64,000 nucleotides of DNA from Rhodopirellula bahusiensis (GTDB lineage: Bacteria > Planctomycetota > Planctomycetia > Pirellulales > Pirellulaceae). A program made the translations under genes and the position numbers. Location: the NCBI RefSeq assembly GCF_002727185.1, contig NZ_NIZW01000033.1, forward strand, positions 1-64,000, read 5' to 3'. Position 1 is the first letter of the stretch. Every line of letters starts with the position of its first letter. Below, piece after piece: positions 10,311 to 18,555 of the stretch. Under the pieces are notes generated by a model. That model did not search any database, was not told where the DNA came from, and worked only from the letters and a program-made list of their open reading frames with translations.

Positions 10311-10342
10311 ATTATCAGGGTTGCACCTAGGTGCAAGGTCAA
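10311..10342 (-). promoter_or_regulatory. MerR-type operator and promoter
   Basis: Read on the minus strand: -35 TTGACC (10337-10342), a 20-bp spacer and -10 GATAAT (10311-10316). The spacer contains the perfect 16-bp palindrome TTGCACCTAGGTGCAA (10321-10336). The overlong spacer with a centred dyad is the hallmark of MerR-activated promoters, where the metal-bound regulator untwists the DNA. It points to the MerT-P fusion gene, and the regulator is divergent. Confidence 0.9.
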
Positions 10343-10420
10343 GCGGGGTTTGCGATTTTTTCTGTTTCCCCGCCAAAGCCGGCGTTTCGCCGGTTCGGAA
10401 CCGGCCCGCGGAGAATAGAA

Positions 10421-10825
10421 ATGAGCAAGCGACTGACAATCAGCGAGCTAGCGAAGGCAGCCGATGTCCCGACAACGACTCTCCGTTACTACGAACGCAT
10501 TGGGTTGGTCGAACCGGAGCACCGCAGCGCGGGCAACTACCGGCTCTACGACGATCAAACGCTCAGAAAAATAAAGTTCATTCGAGCCGCGCAAGCCATT
10601 GGCTTCACACTCGAAGACGTCAAGTCACTGCTTGCCGATGACGAAGGGAACGCACCAGCATGCGGTAACATTCGGGTACTGATCGAAGCTAGATTGACCG
10701 ATGTTGAGGACCGACTCAAAGATTTGCGGCATGTTCGCAAGGTGCTGAGGTCGGCACTGACTCAATGTCAGCACCAAAAGCAAACGGAATGTTGCCATGT
10801 CGTTACGGAACTAGGAGCGAAGTAA
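10421..10825 (+). CDS. merR: MerR-family metal-responsive regulator
   Basis: 134 residues. The N-terminal winged helix (LTISELAKAADVPTTTLRYYERIGLV) is classic MerR, followed by the long dimerisation helix. Cysteines lie at 81, 116 and 124/125 (PACGN, TQCQHQ, ECCH), close to C82, C117 and C126 that bind Hg(II) in Tn501 MerR, so thiol coordination of Hg or a similar soft metal is likely. I use ATG 10421; the open frame extends to 10331 but that part reads through the operator. It is divergent from the MerT-P fusion it presumably controls. Confidence 0.92.
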   Translation: MSKRLTISELAKAADVPTTTLRYYERIGLVEPEHRSAGNYRLYDDQTLRKIKFIRAAQAIGFTLEDVKSLLADDEGNAPACGNIRVLIEARLTDVEDRLKDLRHVRKVLRSALTQCQHQKQTECCHVVTELGAK

Positions 10826-10890
10826 CCAAAGTTGGCCAGGCAATTCTTCCAAGCTAGAAATCCAATGTGAGCAATAGCCTTCGTCAGTTA

Positions 10891-11709
10891 TCATAACGCG
10901 GCTACGAACGTTGCTAATTCATCGGTATCCCTTACTCCGATCGCGGTGACAAGCCGAGAGCCGATTCGCCAGGTGGCGGCGAGCTGACCGTCGAGCTGCG
11001 TGACCCGGCAGACTTTTCCTCGGCACTTGATGTTGATGCTCGGCTCGCCCTCGAACCAATCATCCATCTTGGACTTGTGCTCGAAAATGGCGACCTGCGT
11101 TTGATCAGCACGCTGCCAAACCGCCTGGACACACTTGCAACACGGCATGTCCAACACCACCAGCCTGTCGCACGAGTATCCACTGGGCGGAGGACCAACA
11201 TTGCGAGGTCGGTATCCAACAAGCTGGACCGCTTCATCCACCGAAACGGTCTGGCCCGAGTATTTGGAGACGAGATGTTCCTGAGCCGCCAGTGGGCTTG
11301 AATCTAACAGTTGAGCGTAATTCACCAACGGATCATGCGGATGGCTGGCCGGTTGCAACGTCCAGAACAGACCAACGCCAATCAGCAACGCAGCCGCGAC
11401 CGCAACCAAGCTCCATGATCGTTTCTGATCAAATCTGGATTTCGATTTCAGATCGACGGTGTCGTAGTTGTTGACCGATTCAGGCAACCGTGGCTCTTTC
11501 AATTGGGCGGCGATCCGATCCCAAAGGTCATGTGGCGGACGAGCAGAAGACAGGCTTCGAGCCGCGTCGGAAAGCATGCGGATGTCGGCCAATTGGTCCG
11601 AACATGGCGGACAGTCTTCTAAGTGCGATTCGACTTCAGTCCGCTGGTCGAGTCGTAACTCATGATCGAAATAGTGCGAGAGCAACTGCTCGACTTGTTG
11701 GCAATCCAT
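10891..11709 (-). CDS. Transmembrane zf-HC2 anti-sigma factor with Cys-rich outer domain
   Basis: 272 residues. The cytosolic N-terminus has the zinc anti-sigma motif H29-x3-C33-x2-C36 (HLEDCPPC). One membrane helix spans about 98-117. The outer domain carries C180, C190, C191, C193, C229 and C234 (DMPCCKCVQ, KCRGKVC), a plausible metal- or thiol-sensing surface. Expected role: hold an ECF sigma factor at the membrane and release it on stress. No sigma gene is adjacent, which is unusual. Start ATG 11709 is chosen because the family N-terminus begins there. The gene has its own copy of the repeated promoter (11763-11793), and the divergent gene has another. Confidence 0.85.
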   Translation of the reverse strand: MDCQQVEQLLSHYFDHELRLDQRTEVESHLEDCPPCSDQLADIRMLSDAARSLSSARPPHDLWDRIAAQLKEPRLPESVNNYDTVDLKSKSRFDQKRSWSLVAVAAALLIGVGLFWTLQPASHPHDPLVNYAQLLDSSPLAAQEHLVSKYSGQTVSVDEAVQLVGYRPRNVGPPPSGYSCDRLVVLDMPCCKCVQAVWQRADQTQVAIFEHKSKMDDWFEGEPSINIKCRGKVCRVTQLDGQLAATWRIGSRLVTAIGVRDTDELATFVAAL

Positions 11710-11762
11710 TTGATTGCTCCACCGGAGAATCGAATTCGACCGATCAAGTGTCGGCCCATGGT

Positions 11763-11793
11763 TTTTGATGCCATCGGTCCGCCACTTCTTCAC
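11763..11793 (-). promoter_or_regulatory. Putative ECF-type promoter (copy P9) for the anti-sigma gene
   Basis: Minus strand: GTGAAG (11788-11793), 15 nt, GGCATCAAAA (11763-11772). It ends 54 nt before the anti-sigma start at 11709, suggesting feedback of the sigma factor on its own inhibitor. Confidence 0.65.
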
Positions 11794-11847
11794 GGGAAAC
11801 GGCAAACAAGGAAACAATCGCAATGAGAACAAGACTGAGAAAAATCT

Positions 11848-11878
11848 GTGAAGAACCGAGCGACTCGCTGCATCCAAC
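11848..11878 (+). promoter_or_regulatory. Putative ECF-type promoter (copy P2) for the Cys-rich peptide
   Basis: GTGAAG (11848-11853), 15 nt, TGCATCCAAC (11869-11878). Both elements are identical to the copy at 54284. It lies 80 nt before the start at 11959 and is divergent from copy P9. Confidence 0.7.
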
Positions 11879-11958
11879 TACCAGTAAGGCGAGCAAAGGT
11901 GGCCAAGTCTGCCCGAGCCGTCTGTTTCCCCAATCCCTGACGACTAGAGGTGGAAGTC

Positions 11959-12198
11959 ATGTTATTGAAATCGGTAGCTGCTGGTGTTTTGTCGCTTGGT
12001 CTCTTTGGTGCAGCCGCACTTGGTTTGCCGGCAGCGGATGTCTCGCCGACTGCCGCCCCGGCTGCGTTGTCACAGGTCCAAGAGGTCGATGGGTCGGCTG
12101 ACCTAGTCGGCAATACTTGCTGTGCGAAACGGGCCTACTGCTGCACCGTCAAACGAAGTTGCTGCGGCAGTTCCGCAGTCGTTGAAAGCGACAACTGA
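11959..12198 (+). CDS. Small exported Cys-pair peptide
   Basis: 79 residues. The first 27 form a signal peptide ending near LGLPAADV. The mature C-terminus carries three vicinal cysteine pairs spaced exactly seven residues apart: C54-C55, C61-C62 and C68-C69. This suggests soft-metal binding or a disulfide scaffold in the periplasm. ATG 11959 has AGAGG 8 nt upstream. I do not recognise a named family. It is driven by repeated promoter P2 and sits opposite the anti-sigma gene, so it may be a regulon output or the metal sensor ligand. Confidence 0.75.
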   Translation: MLLKSVAAGVLSLGLFGAAALGLPAADVSPTAAPAALSQVQEVDGSADLVGNTCCAKRAYCCTVKRSCCGSSAVVESDN

Positions 12199-12220
12199 AC
12201 GGGACTGGAAGACCTGTTTG

Positions 12221-12254
12221 GATCGCCAGCGCAGTCGTCAGACCGCTGGCGATC
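12221..12254 (+). terminator. Hairpin after the Cys-pair peptide gene
   Basis: Perfect 11-bp inverted repeat (GATCGCCAGCG at 12221-12231 and its complement at 12244-12254) with a 12-nt loop, starting 23 nt after the stop codon. Only a poor T-run (GTTGTATT) follows, so it may act as a terminator or an mRNA stabiliser. Confidence 0.5.
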
Positions 12255-12291
12255 GTTGTATTCCAGTTCTATCTGTTCGGATGAGCATCCA

Positions 12292-12717
12292 ATGAGCACG
12301 GGCACAATCAACGCGACTCGACGAGGATCGCGAAAACGACGAGGCTCGAAAAAGCACGGCGGGATCCAACCTCCTAACGAAGAGTCGCCACACGAGACGG
12401 CCGACGATTCAGGGCTGCCCCGTGAAGTCGATCTTCTCAAACCCGACGTATCGGCAGAGCAGCCCTGCTATTGCTGTATCGTCGCTGCGATTCGCCACAG
12501 TTGGTCGTCCAGTGGCTACCCGGCATTGAAGCGGATCGAGTGTCGCTTCGAGAGCGGCATCCTATTTATCCGCGGCACAGTTAACAGCTTTTACCACAAG
12601 CAAATGGCTCAGGAATTGGTCCGTCGCGTTGATGGAGTCAAGCAGATCGTCAACGAACTAGAAGTATCGTCCCTTTGCAGCACGAGCAAGAATGAGCATG
12701 ACAACGAGGAAGATTGA
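12292..12717 (+). CDS. BON-domain protein
   Basis: 141 residues with a very basic N-terminus (RRGSRKRRGSKK). The C-terminal 80 residues fit a BON domain: IECRFESGILFIRGTVNSFYHKQMAQELVRRVDGVKQIVNELEV, with the central glycine and the VxGV-type turn. BON domains bind membranes or act in envelope stress proteins; here no signal peptide is seen, so the protein may act in the cytosol. The motif CYCCIVAAIRH before the domain adds three cysteines. ATG 12292 is preferred over TTG 12256. The 3' end overlaps glgP by 26 bp. Confidence 0.75.
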   Translation: MSTGTINATRRGSRKRRGSKKHGGIQPPNEESPHETADDSGLPREVDLLKPDVSAEQPCYCCIVAAIRHSWSSSGYPALKRIECRFESGILFIRGTVNSFYHKQMAQELVRRVDGVKQIVNELEVSSLCSTSKNEHDNEED

Positions 12718-14449
12718 GCCCGACGGATCACTGGCGACATCGGCGACCGTTGCCTATTTCTCGATGGAAATCGCGATTGATCCGGCAATGCCGACGTACA
12801 GCGGCGGACTGGGCGTGTTGGCGGGTGACACGTTGCGAGCCGCTGCGGACTTGAGCGTCCCGATGGTCGCCGTCACGCTACTGCATCGCCACGGGTATTT
12901 GTCTCAATCCATCGACAACGACGGTTGGCAGCACGAATCACCTGTGGAGTGGGTGCCAGCAGACTTTAGCACCGAACAGTCCGAGCGTGTTCAGGTTGTG
13001 ATCGAGGGTCGCACCGTCCACGTGCGTGCATGGCAATATGACGTGCATGACGGCGGTGGGCACGTCATTCCAGTTCTGTTACTTGATACCGACTTAGATG
13101 AAAACTCGGCTGAAGATCGAACACTGACGCACCGTCTTTACGGAGGCGATGATCGTCATCGGCTGTGCCAGGAAGTTGTGCTCGGTATCGGTGGCATCCG
13201 CATGCTGCGTGCGTTGGCTTACCGAAGGGTTGTGCAGTACCACATGAATGAGGGTCACGCCGCGCTGCTTGGTCTTGAACTGTTGGACGAGCGAGCGAAG
13301 AGTTTTGAAAGGGACATTTTTACGAGCGACGATGTGCAAGCCGTGCGTCGCCAATGCGTCTTCACCACTCATACACCGGTGCCCGCCGGTCACGACCGGT
13401 TCGACCTGAATCTCGTGGGGCGAGTCCTCGGTCGAACCGACCTATTCGACATGCACGATGTGTTCTGTTGCAGTGGTGAGCTGAACATGACGTACCTCGC
13501 ACTCAACCTCAGCCACTACGTCAACGGTGTTGCCAAGAAGCATGGCGAAGTTTCAAGGCAAATGCTGACGCCGAAGGATGCCGAACATCACTATCAGATC
13601 GACCACATCACCAATGGAGTTCACGCACGAACCTGGGCGGCTCGATCGTTTGCCAATCTGTTTGACCAGTGGCTACCGGGATGGCGTGAGGACAGTGCAA
13701 GCCTTCGCGGAGCAGTTGCCATTGCCGAGAACGAAGTATGGCAGGCCCATCAGGCGGCCAAGCTTGATTTGATTGACGAGATCAACTCACGCCAAGCCAT
13801 CGGGTATGACCCAGAAACACTGACGATCGGGTTTGCCCGTCGTGCAACGGCGTACAAGCGAGCGAATTTGCTGTTGAGCGATCCCGGCAGGCTTCGCCGC
13901 ATCGCGGAGGAACATGGACCTCTGCAATTGGTTTTTGCAGGCAAGGCGCATCCCCGCGACGAAGAGGGCAAACGACTGATACAGCAAATCGTACGCATGA
14001 AAGACACTCTCACCCCAGAAATCAAAATCGTCTATCTCGAAAACTATGACTGGGAACTGGCTCGCCTGCTGGTTGCTGGCGTTGATGTTTGGCTCAATAC
14101 GCCGCAGCCTCCACTCGAAGCATCTGGTACGAGCGGAATGAAAGCGGCGATCAACGGCGTACCAAGCCTGAGCATCCTGGATGGTTGGTGGATCGAAGGC
14201 TGCGTCGATGGCGTCACGGGATGGTCATTTGGCGATGCCTCGCCAGCAAAGCCCGGCGATGCGAAACGATTTCACGAAGACGCTGCCGCCCTCTACGACA
14301 AGCTCGACGACGTCGTCGTCCCGACGTACTACCGCAAACGTGATATGTGGATGCGAATCATGTCGCACGCGATCGCTTTGAACGGCTCACATTTCAACAC
14401 GCAGCGAATGGTCCAACAGTATGTGCTGAAGGCTTATTACAAGTCGTAA
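12692..14449 (+). CDS. glgP: Alpha-glucan (glycogen) phosphorylase, short form
   Basis: GT35 enzyme releasing glucose 1-phosphate from glycogen or maltodextrin. Signatures: FSMEIAIDPAMPTYSGGLGVLAGD at the N-terminus, HMNEGHAALLGLE, FTTHTPVPAGHDRF and EASGTSGMKAAINGVPSLSILDGWW near residue 475-500, which carries the lysine that binds pyridoxal phosphate. The 585-residue length is that of the compact bacterial/archaeal form rather than the 800-residue E. coli type. It starts inside the BON gene, so the two are likely co-transcribed. It opens a glycogen-use block with the CBM48 protein and GlgX. Confidence 0.93.
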   Translation: MSMTTRKIEPDGSLATSATVAYFSMEIAIDPAMPTYSGGLGVLAGDTLRAAADLSVPMVAVTLLHRHGYLSQSIDNDGWQHESPVEWVPADFSTEQSERVQVVIEGRTVHVRAWQYDVHDGGGHVIPVLLLDTDLDENSAEDRTLTHRLYGGDDRHRLCQEVVLGIGGIRMLRALAYRRVVQYHMNEGHAALLGLELLDERAKSFERDIFTSDDVQAVRRQCVFTTHTPVPAGHDRFDLNLVGRVLGRTDLFDMHDVFCCSGELNMTYLALNLSHYVNGVAKKHGEVSRQMLTPKDAEHHYQIDHITNGVHARTWAARSFANLFDQWLPGWREDSASLRGAVAIAENEVWQAHQAAKLDLIDEINSRQAIGYDPETLTIGFARRATAYKRANLLLSDPGRLRRIAEEHGPLQLVFAGKAHPRDEEGKRLIQQIVRMKDTLTPEIKIVYLENYDWELARLLVAGVDVWLNTPQPPLEASGTSGMKAAINGVPSLSILDGWWIEGCVDGVTGWSFGDASPAKPGDAKRFHEDAAALYDKLDDVVVPTYYRKRDMWMRIMSHAIALNGSHFNTQRMVQQYVLKAYYKS

Positions 14450-14493
14450 GAATCGCGAGCGACCATGAAGAAAATCATCCAAGGAGACTTATC

Positions 14494-15330
14494 ATGCAAC
14501 GCATCTTTCATCCAACCGATTTTTCTAACGGCGGCGAGTCGGCTTTTGTCCATGCGTTGAAGCTGGCAGTCAATGCCAACGCTTTGCTCGAAGTGCTGCA
14601 TGTGGATCGGCATCCGGAACAGGTGACATGGGACGATTTCCCCCAAGTGCGCGAAACACTCTCGCAGTGGGGCTTGCTTCCCGATTGGGCGCTACCCGAG
14701 GACGTTGAACGCCTAGGAATAGGCGTTCACAAGGTGTTGCTGGCTGGAAATGATCCCGTCAGCGAAATTCTGAAGCATTTGAGTGTTCATCGCCCAGACT
14801 TGATTGTCATCGCAGCGCATCATCGTGAGGGAATTGACCGATGGCTGCACCAAGACATCTCAAAGAAGATCGCACGCTCTTCGCATACGAGTTGCCTGTT
14901 CGTCCCACACGGCGTCAACGGTTTCGTCGCTCGTAAAGACGGTAGTATCGAAATGCATAAAGTTGTCGTGCCGATCGCATCAGAACCTGACGCGGTAGCC
15001 GCTATTGCGCAGTCTTGGGCGCTAGCCAGCCTACTTGATTGCAAGTCCGTCACGGCGACCCTTGTTCATGTCGGCGATGACGAAAACGTACTCAGGAACT
15101 TCGCGATTCCCGACATCGACGGTTGGACGTGGGAGCTTGTCGTCGAAGATGGCGATCCTGCCACTCAGATTCTCAAAACCGCAGATGATCGTGGAGCCGA
15201 CTTGATTGCGTTAACGACGCAAGGTCACCACGGCTTTCTCGATGCCCTTCGCGGCAGCACCTCGGACCAAATCGTGCAGAAAGCATCTTGCCCGATCCTT
15301 GCGGTCCCTGCGGAATGGCATGAGAAATAG
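14494..15330 (+). CDS. Tandem universal stress protein
   Basis: 278 residues made of two UspA domains. Domain 1 begins MQRIFHPTDFSNGGESAFVHALKLA and ends ARSSHTSCLFVP; domain 2 begins MHKVVVPIASEPDAVAAIAQSWALA and ends with GSTSDQIVQKASCPILAVP, the region that in ATP-binding members holds the GxxG-(9x)-G(S/T) loop. Cytosolic. ATG 14494 has AAGGAG at 8 nt; the frame continues upstream into glgP without meaning. Its place behind glgP points to a stress-linked carbohydrate mobilisation operon. Confidence 0.9.
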   Translation: MQRIFHPTDFSNGGESAFVHALKLAVNANALLEVLHVDRHPEQVTWDDFPQVRETLSQWGLLPDWALPEDVERLGIGVHKVLLAGNDPVSEILKHLSVHRPDLIVIAAHHREGIDRWLHQDISKKIARSSHTSCLFVPHGVNGFVARKDGSIEMHKVVVPIASEPDAVAAIAQSWALASLLDCKSVTATLVHVGDDENVLRNFAIPDIDGWTWELVVEDGDPATQILKTADDRGADLIALTTQGHHGFLDALRGSTSDQIVQKASCPILAVPAEWHEK

Positions 15331-15397
15331 CGACCAAATCTCCATCCATAGTGAACGCAATGTTCAAGAGCATTATTCGTAATATGTTCCAGCTTCG

Positions 15398-15428
15398 CCG
15401 AATGATTGCACTTCGTGCAGCATCCAAC
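15398..15428 (+). promoter_or_regulatory. Weak candidate copy (P4) of the repeated promoter
   Basis: AGCATCCAAC (15419-15428) fits the downstream element fully, but the upstream element is CCGAAT (15398-15403) and shares only GAA with GTGAAG. It ends 40 nt before the CBM48 gene start at 15469. Confidence 0.3.
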
Positions 15429-15468
15429 TTGTATTCCATCAATCAATCTCAAACTTCAGGAAAAACCA

Positions 15469-15780
15469 ATGTCTGAACAAGAAGCTCCATCCAAAGCGGA
15501 AACCGAGCGGGCGACAGAATTTGAATGCCATGCCCCCGAGGCTGAAAAGGTCTTTTTGGCTGGTTCCTTCAATGAGTGGAATCCCGAGGCGACACTGATG
15601 GAGAAGTCCAACAATGGGAAATGGACGGCCAAGCTCAAACTGGAGCCTGGACGCTACGAATTCAAGTTTGTCGTCGATGGTCAGTGGTGCTGCGAAGCCA
15701 ACTGCCATGCGAGCGGTGAATGCCCACAATGTGTGCCCAATGACTTTGGAACCATGAATCGCGTTTGCGAAGTCGCCTGA
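15469..15780 (+). CDS. Stand-alone CBM48 (isoamylase N-domain-like) protein
   Basis: 103 residues. The core KVFLAGSFNEWNPEATLMEK ... GKWTAKLKLEPGRYEFKFVVDGQW is the AMPK/isoamylase-N glycogen-binding fold with the two aromatic residues that pack on glucan. No catalytic domain follows. The tail holds six cysteines (WCCEANCHASGECPQC and a final C), unusual for the family and suggestive of metal binding. AGGA lies 10 nt upstream. It sits between GlgP and GlgX and could tether other proteins to glycogen. Confidence 0.85.
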   Translation: MSEQEAPSKAETERATEFECHAPEAEKVFLAGSFNEWNPEATLMEKSNNGKWTAKLKLEPGRYEFKFVVDGQWCCEANCHASGECPQCVPNDFGTMNRVCEVA

Positions 15781-15813
15781 TTAAGTCTCACCACATTTAC
15801 GATCGAGGATACG

Positions 15814-16374
15814 ATGAACTCCCAACGAAACCGACTCGTCCATGTCGCGATCGCGGTTCTCATTAGTTTGCCACTGACCTCCATGGCGATGGCCCAGGAA
15901 CCGAATGCCGCAACCGATGACGTGGATGTGCGGTACTTTCAAAAGAAGCTGGAGCTGGCGAAACATGATCGGGATACGGCGCTGAAAGCCAACCGCCGAA
16001 TTCCCGGCATGAACTCAAAGCTGTCGCTGTTGAGGCTACAGAACCAGGTCGCCTACGCGACGAAGTTGGTCGAACATGCGGGAAAGCACGCCGACCATGA
16101 TTTGCACAAGAGTCATTTGCAGTCACTCAAGAACGACGTCATTTTCGCCGAGGAACAGCTTGCTTGGGCGAGAAAGGCGAGCGGCTATGTTCGCGAGGAC
16201 CAGTTGAAGCGACTGGAACTCAACGCCCAACTCGCGAGATTGGCGTTGGAGCGAGCGGAACAGCCAGAAATCACAGCCGATCCGATGCATCACTTGCAAT
16301 GGCAGATCGACCGCTTGCGTTCTGAATTGCTGAGCTTGCAGATCGAATTTGAACGCACGCGGTCGGGGCACTAG
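15814..16374 (+). CDS. Exported helical protein, unknown
   Basis: 186 residues. A signal peptide (hydrophobic VAIAVLISLPLTSMAMAQ) is followed by a fully helical, charged region with coiled-coil character from about residue 38 to the end (VRYFQKKLELAKHDRDTALK, LRLQNQVAYATKLVEHAGKH). No cysteines in the mature part and no catalytic motif seen. A periplasmic scaffold or adaptor-like coiled coil is possible. It lies 33 bp after the CBM48 gene and 15 bp before glgX, so it belongs to the same transcript. Confidence 0.7.
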   Translation: MNSQRNRLVHVAIAVLISLPLTSMAMAQEPNAATDDVDVRYFQKKLELAKHDRDTALKANRRIPGMNSKLSLLRLQNQVAYATKLVEHAGKHADHDLHKSHLQSLKNDVIFAEEQLAWARKASGYVREDQLKRLELNAQLARLALERAEQPEITADPMHHLQWQIDRLRSELLSLQIEFERTRSGH

Positions 16375-16389
16375 AAACTAGGCAATTCA

Positions 16390-18555
16390 ATGATACAGAA
16401 GACAATCCAGTCGCATTGCCGTCACTGTGGTACGGATGTGACGTCAATACCACGCGAACGCCCGGTGCAGGGACCAAGTTGGGAGCACGACGATGGCACG
16501 CCACGACCGCTAGGCGTTACATGGCTGGAGCAGGAACAAGCGTACAACTTCGCCATCCATGCAGGGAGTGCTCGCAGCGTCACGCTTTTGATGTATCTCA
16601 AAGACGAACTGCGTGTTCCATGGCACTCCGTCGTGCTTGATCCGCTGAAGAACAAGTCAGGTCCGATCTGGCATTGCCGTGTCCCAATGTCCGAAGCAGG
16701 CGATGCGGAATACTATGCTTACCAAGTCGATGGACCGGTCGAGGGTGCTGCTCTGCCCTGGCACGCTTTCGACCCAGAAAAGATTTTGCTCGATCCGTAC
16801 TCGCGTAGCATTTTCTTCCCGGAATGCTTCAACCGCGAAGCAGCCCGCTCGCCCGGTTCTAATGCAGGTCGCGCTCCGCTGGGGCGGCTGGATGTTTGCC
16901 GTTGTCCGTTCGACTGGGGGAACGAGCCAAGGATTCGACATGGTTCGGATTTAGTGATCTACGAAATGCACGTGCGTGGATTCACACGCGATCCCTCTTC
17001 CAATGTTGATGCCAGCAATCGTGGCACGTTCGCTGGCGTCGTGGAAAAAATCCCGTACCTCAAGGAGCTTGGCGTCACCGCGGTTGAACTGATGCCGGTC
17101 TTTCAGTTTGATCCGGAAGACAACAACTATTGGGGCTACATGCCTCTGAACTTCTTCTCGCCCCATCACGCCTACTCGTCTCATCACTCGTCTTGCGAGC
17201 AACACAGCCAGTTTCGCGAGATGGTTCGTGAGCTGCACGCAGCTGGAATCGAAGTCATCTTGGACGTCGTCTATAACCACACATGCGAAGGAGACCATCG
17301 CGGGCCAACCTATAGTTACCGTGGAATAGACAATGACATCTACTACGTTGCCTCAAGTGATCCCGCTTCGCCGTACGCGAATTTCAGCGGCACCGGCAAT
17401 ACTCTCGACACATCGCATCCAACGGTCCGGTCCTTAATCGTCGACAGCTTGCGATATTGGGCAAAGGAGATGCACGTTGACGGGTTCCGTTTTGATCTCG
17501 CATCCGTTTTTTCAAGGGACTCCGAAGGCAACGTCAATCTCGAGCAGCCACCTTTGTTCGATCAAATTGCGAGCGATCCCGATTTGGCGAACGTCCGCCT
17601 GATCGCCGAACCCTGGGATGCCGCCGGACTGTACCAACTGGGCAGCTCGTTCCCCGGTCAGACTTGGATGCAGTGGAACGGTCGCTATCGTGACACGTTG
17701 CAGCGTTTCGTTCGAGGCGATGCGGGGATGGTGCCGGACCTGATGACAAGGTTGTACGGAAGCAGTGACCTATTTCCAGATCACCCTTCGCAGTCATTCC
17801 GCCCTTTTCAAAGCATCAACTACATCGCGTCGCACGATGGCTTCACGCTTTATGACCTCGTTGCCTACAACGACAAGCACAATGAAGCCAATGGCCAAAA
17901 CAACCAGGATGGCCCGAATGAATACAGTTCCAATCACGGCTGGGAAGGCGACGGTGATGCTCCCCAGTCGGTGCGAGACTTACGCAAACGCCAAGTCAAG
18001 AACTTTTGTTGCCTGTTGATGCTTTCGGCTGGGACGCCGATGTTCCGCATGGGCGACGAATTCATGCAAACCCAAGGTGGTAATAACAATCCCTACAACC
18101 AAGACAACGAAACAAGTTGGCTCGACTGGCATCGACTCGAATCCAACCAAGAAGTGTTTCGATTCTTCAAGCAGATGATCGCCTTCCGGAAAAAGCATCC
18201 ATCCATAGGACGATCGACGTTTTGGCGAGACGATATCTGCTGGTTTGGTGCTGAAGAACCGACCGTCGACATGTCCGCTCAATCGCGAGCATTGGCTTAT
18301 CACCTCAGAGATTCGCGGAACTGCGGTGGCGATCTGTACGTGATGATCAACGGCTCGAAGGAAGCACGTCTCTTTGTTGTTCATCCACGAGATTGCGATT
18401 GGCAACGGGTCATCGACACTTCGCTGCCCAGTCCACTCGATATCCAATGCGACGCATCAAACCCCGTCATCAACCAGCACGCCTACCGTGTCAATCCACG
18501 CAGCGTGGTTGTCTTGCAGCAATCCAGTCCATACAAAGGAGATACACAACGATGA
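16390..18555 (+). CDS. glgX: Glycogen debranching enzyme (GH13, GlgX/isoamylase type)
   Basis: 721 residues. N-terminal CBM48 (VTWLEQEQAYNFAIHAGSARSVTLLMY), then a GH13 barrel: VILDVVYNHT, GFRFDLAS with nucleophile D369, LIAEPWD with acid E407 and IASHDGF with D483. It hydrolyses alpha-1,6 branch points, complementing GlgP. An extra N-terminal segment carries CRHCGTD, a single CxxC that could be a zinc-ribbon half. Length fits GlgX. The TGA overlaps the ATG of the next gene (ATGA). Confidence 0.94.
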   Translation: MIQKTIQSHCRHCGTDVTSIPRERPVQGPSWEHDDGTPRPLGVTWLEQEQAYNFAIHAGSARSVTLLMYLKDELRVPWHSVVLDPLKNKSGPIWHCRVPMSEAGDAEYYAYQVDGPVEGAALPWHAFDPEKILLDPYSRSIFFPECFNREAARSPGSNAGRAPLGRLDVCRCPFDWGNEPRIRHGSDLVIYEMHVRGFTRDPSSNVDASNRGTFAGVVEKIPYLKELGVTAVELMPVFQFDPEDNNYWGYMPLNFFSPHHAYSSHHSSCEQHSQFREMVRELHAAGIEVILDVVYNHTCEGDHRGPTYSYRGIDNDIYYVASSDPASPYANFSGTGNTLDTSHPTVRSLIVDSLRYWAKEMHVDGFRFDLASVFSRDSEGNVNLEQPPLFDQIASDPDLANVRLIAEPWDAAGLYQLGSSFPGQTWMQWNGRYRDTLQRFVRGDAGMVPDLMTRLYGSSDLFPDHPSQSFRPFQSINYIASHDGFTLYDLVAYNDKHNEANGQNNQDGPNEYSSNHGWEGDGDAPQSVRDLRKRQVKNFCCLLMLSAGTPMFRMGDEFMQTQGGNNNPYNQDNETSWLDWHRLESNQEVFRFFKQMIAFRKKHPSIGRSTFWRDDICWFGAEEPTVDMSAQSRALAYHLRDSRNCGGDLYVMINGSKEARLFVVHPRDCDWQRVIDTSLPSPLDIQCDASNPVINQHAYRVNPRSVVVLQQSSPYKGDTQR

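Noticed and set aside
11790-12113. Minus-strand frame of 107 codons upstream of the anti-sigma gene, as a missing sigma factor
   Set aside because: No sigma region 2 or 4 pattern; it is antisense to the Cys-pair peptide and overlaps both promoter copies.
12284-12293. AGCATCCAAT upstream of the BON gene
   Set aside because: Fits the downstream element but the place for GTGAAG reads CCAGTT, and it overlaps the start codon.
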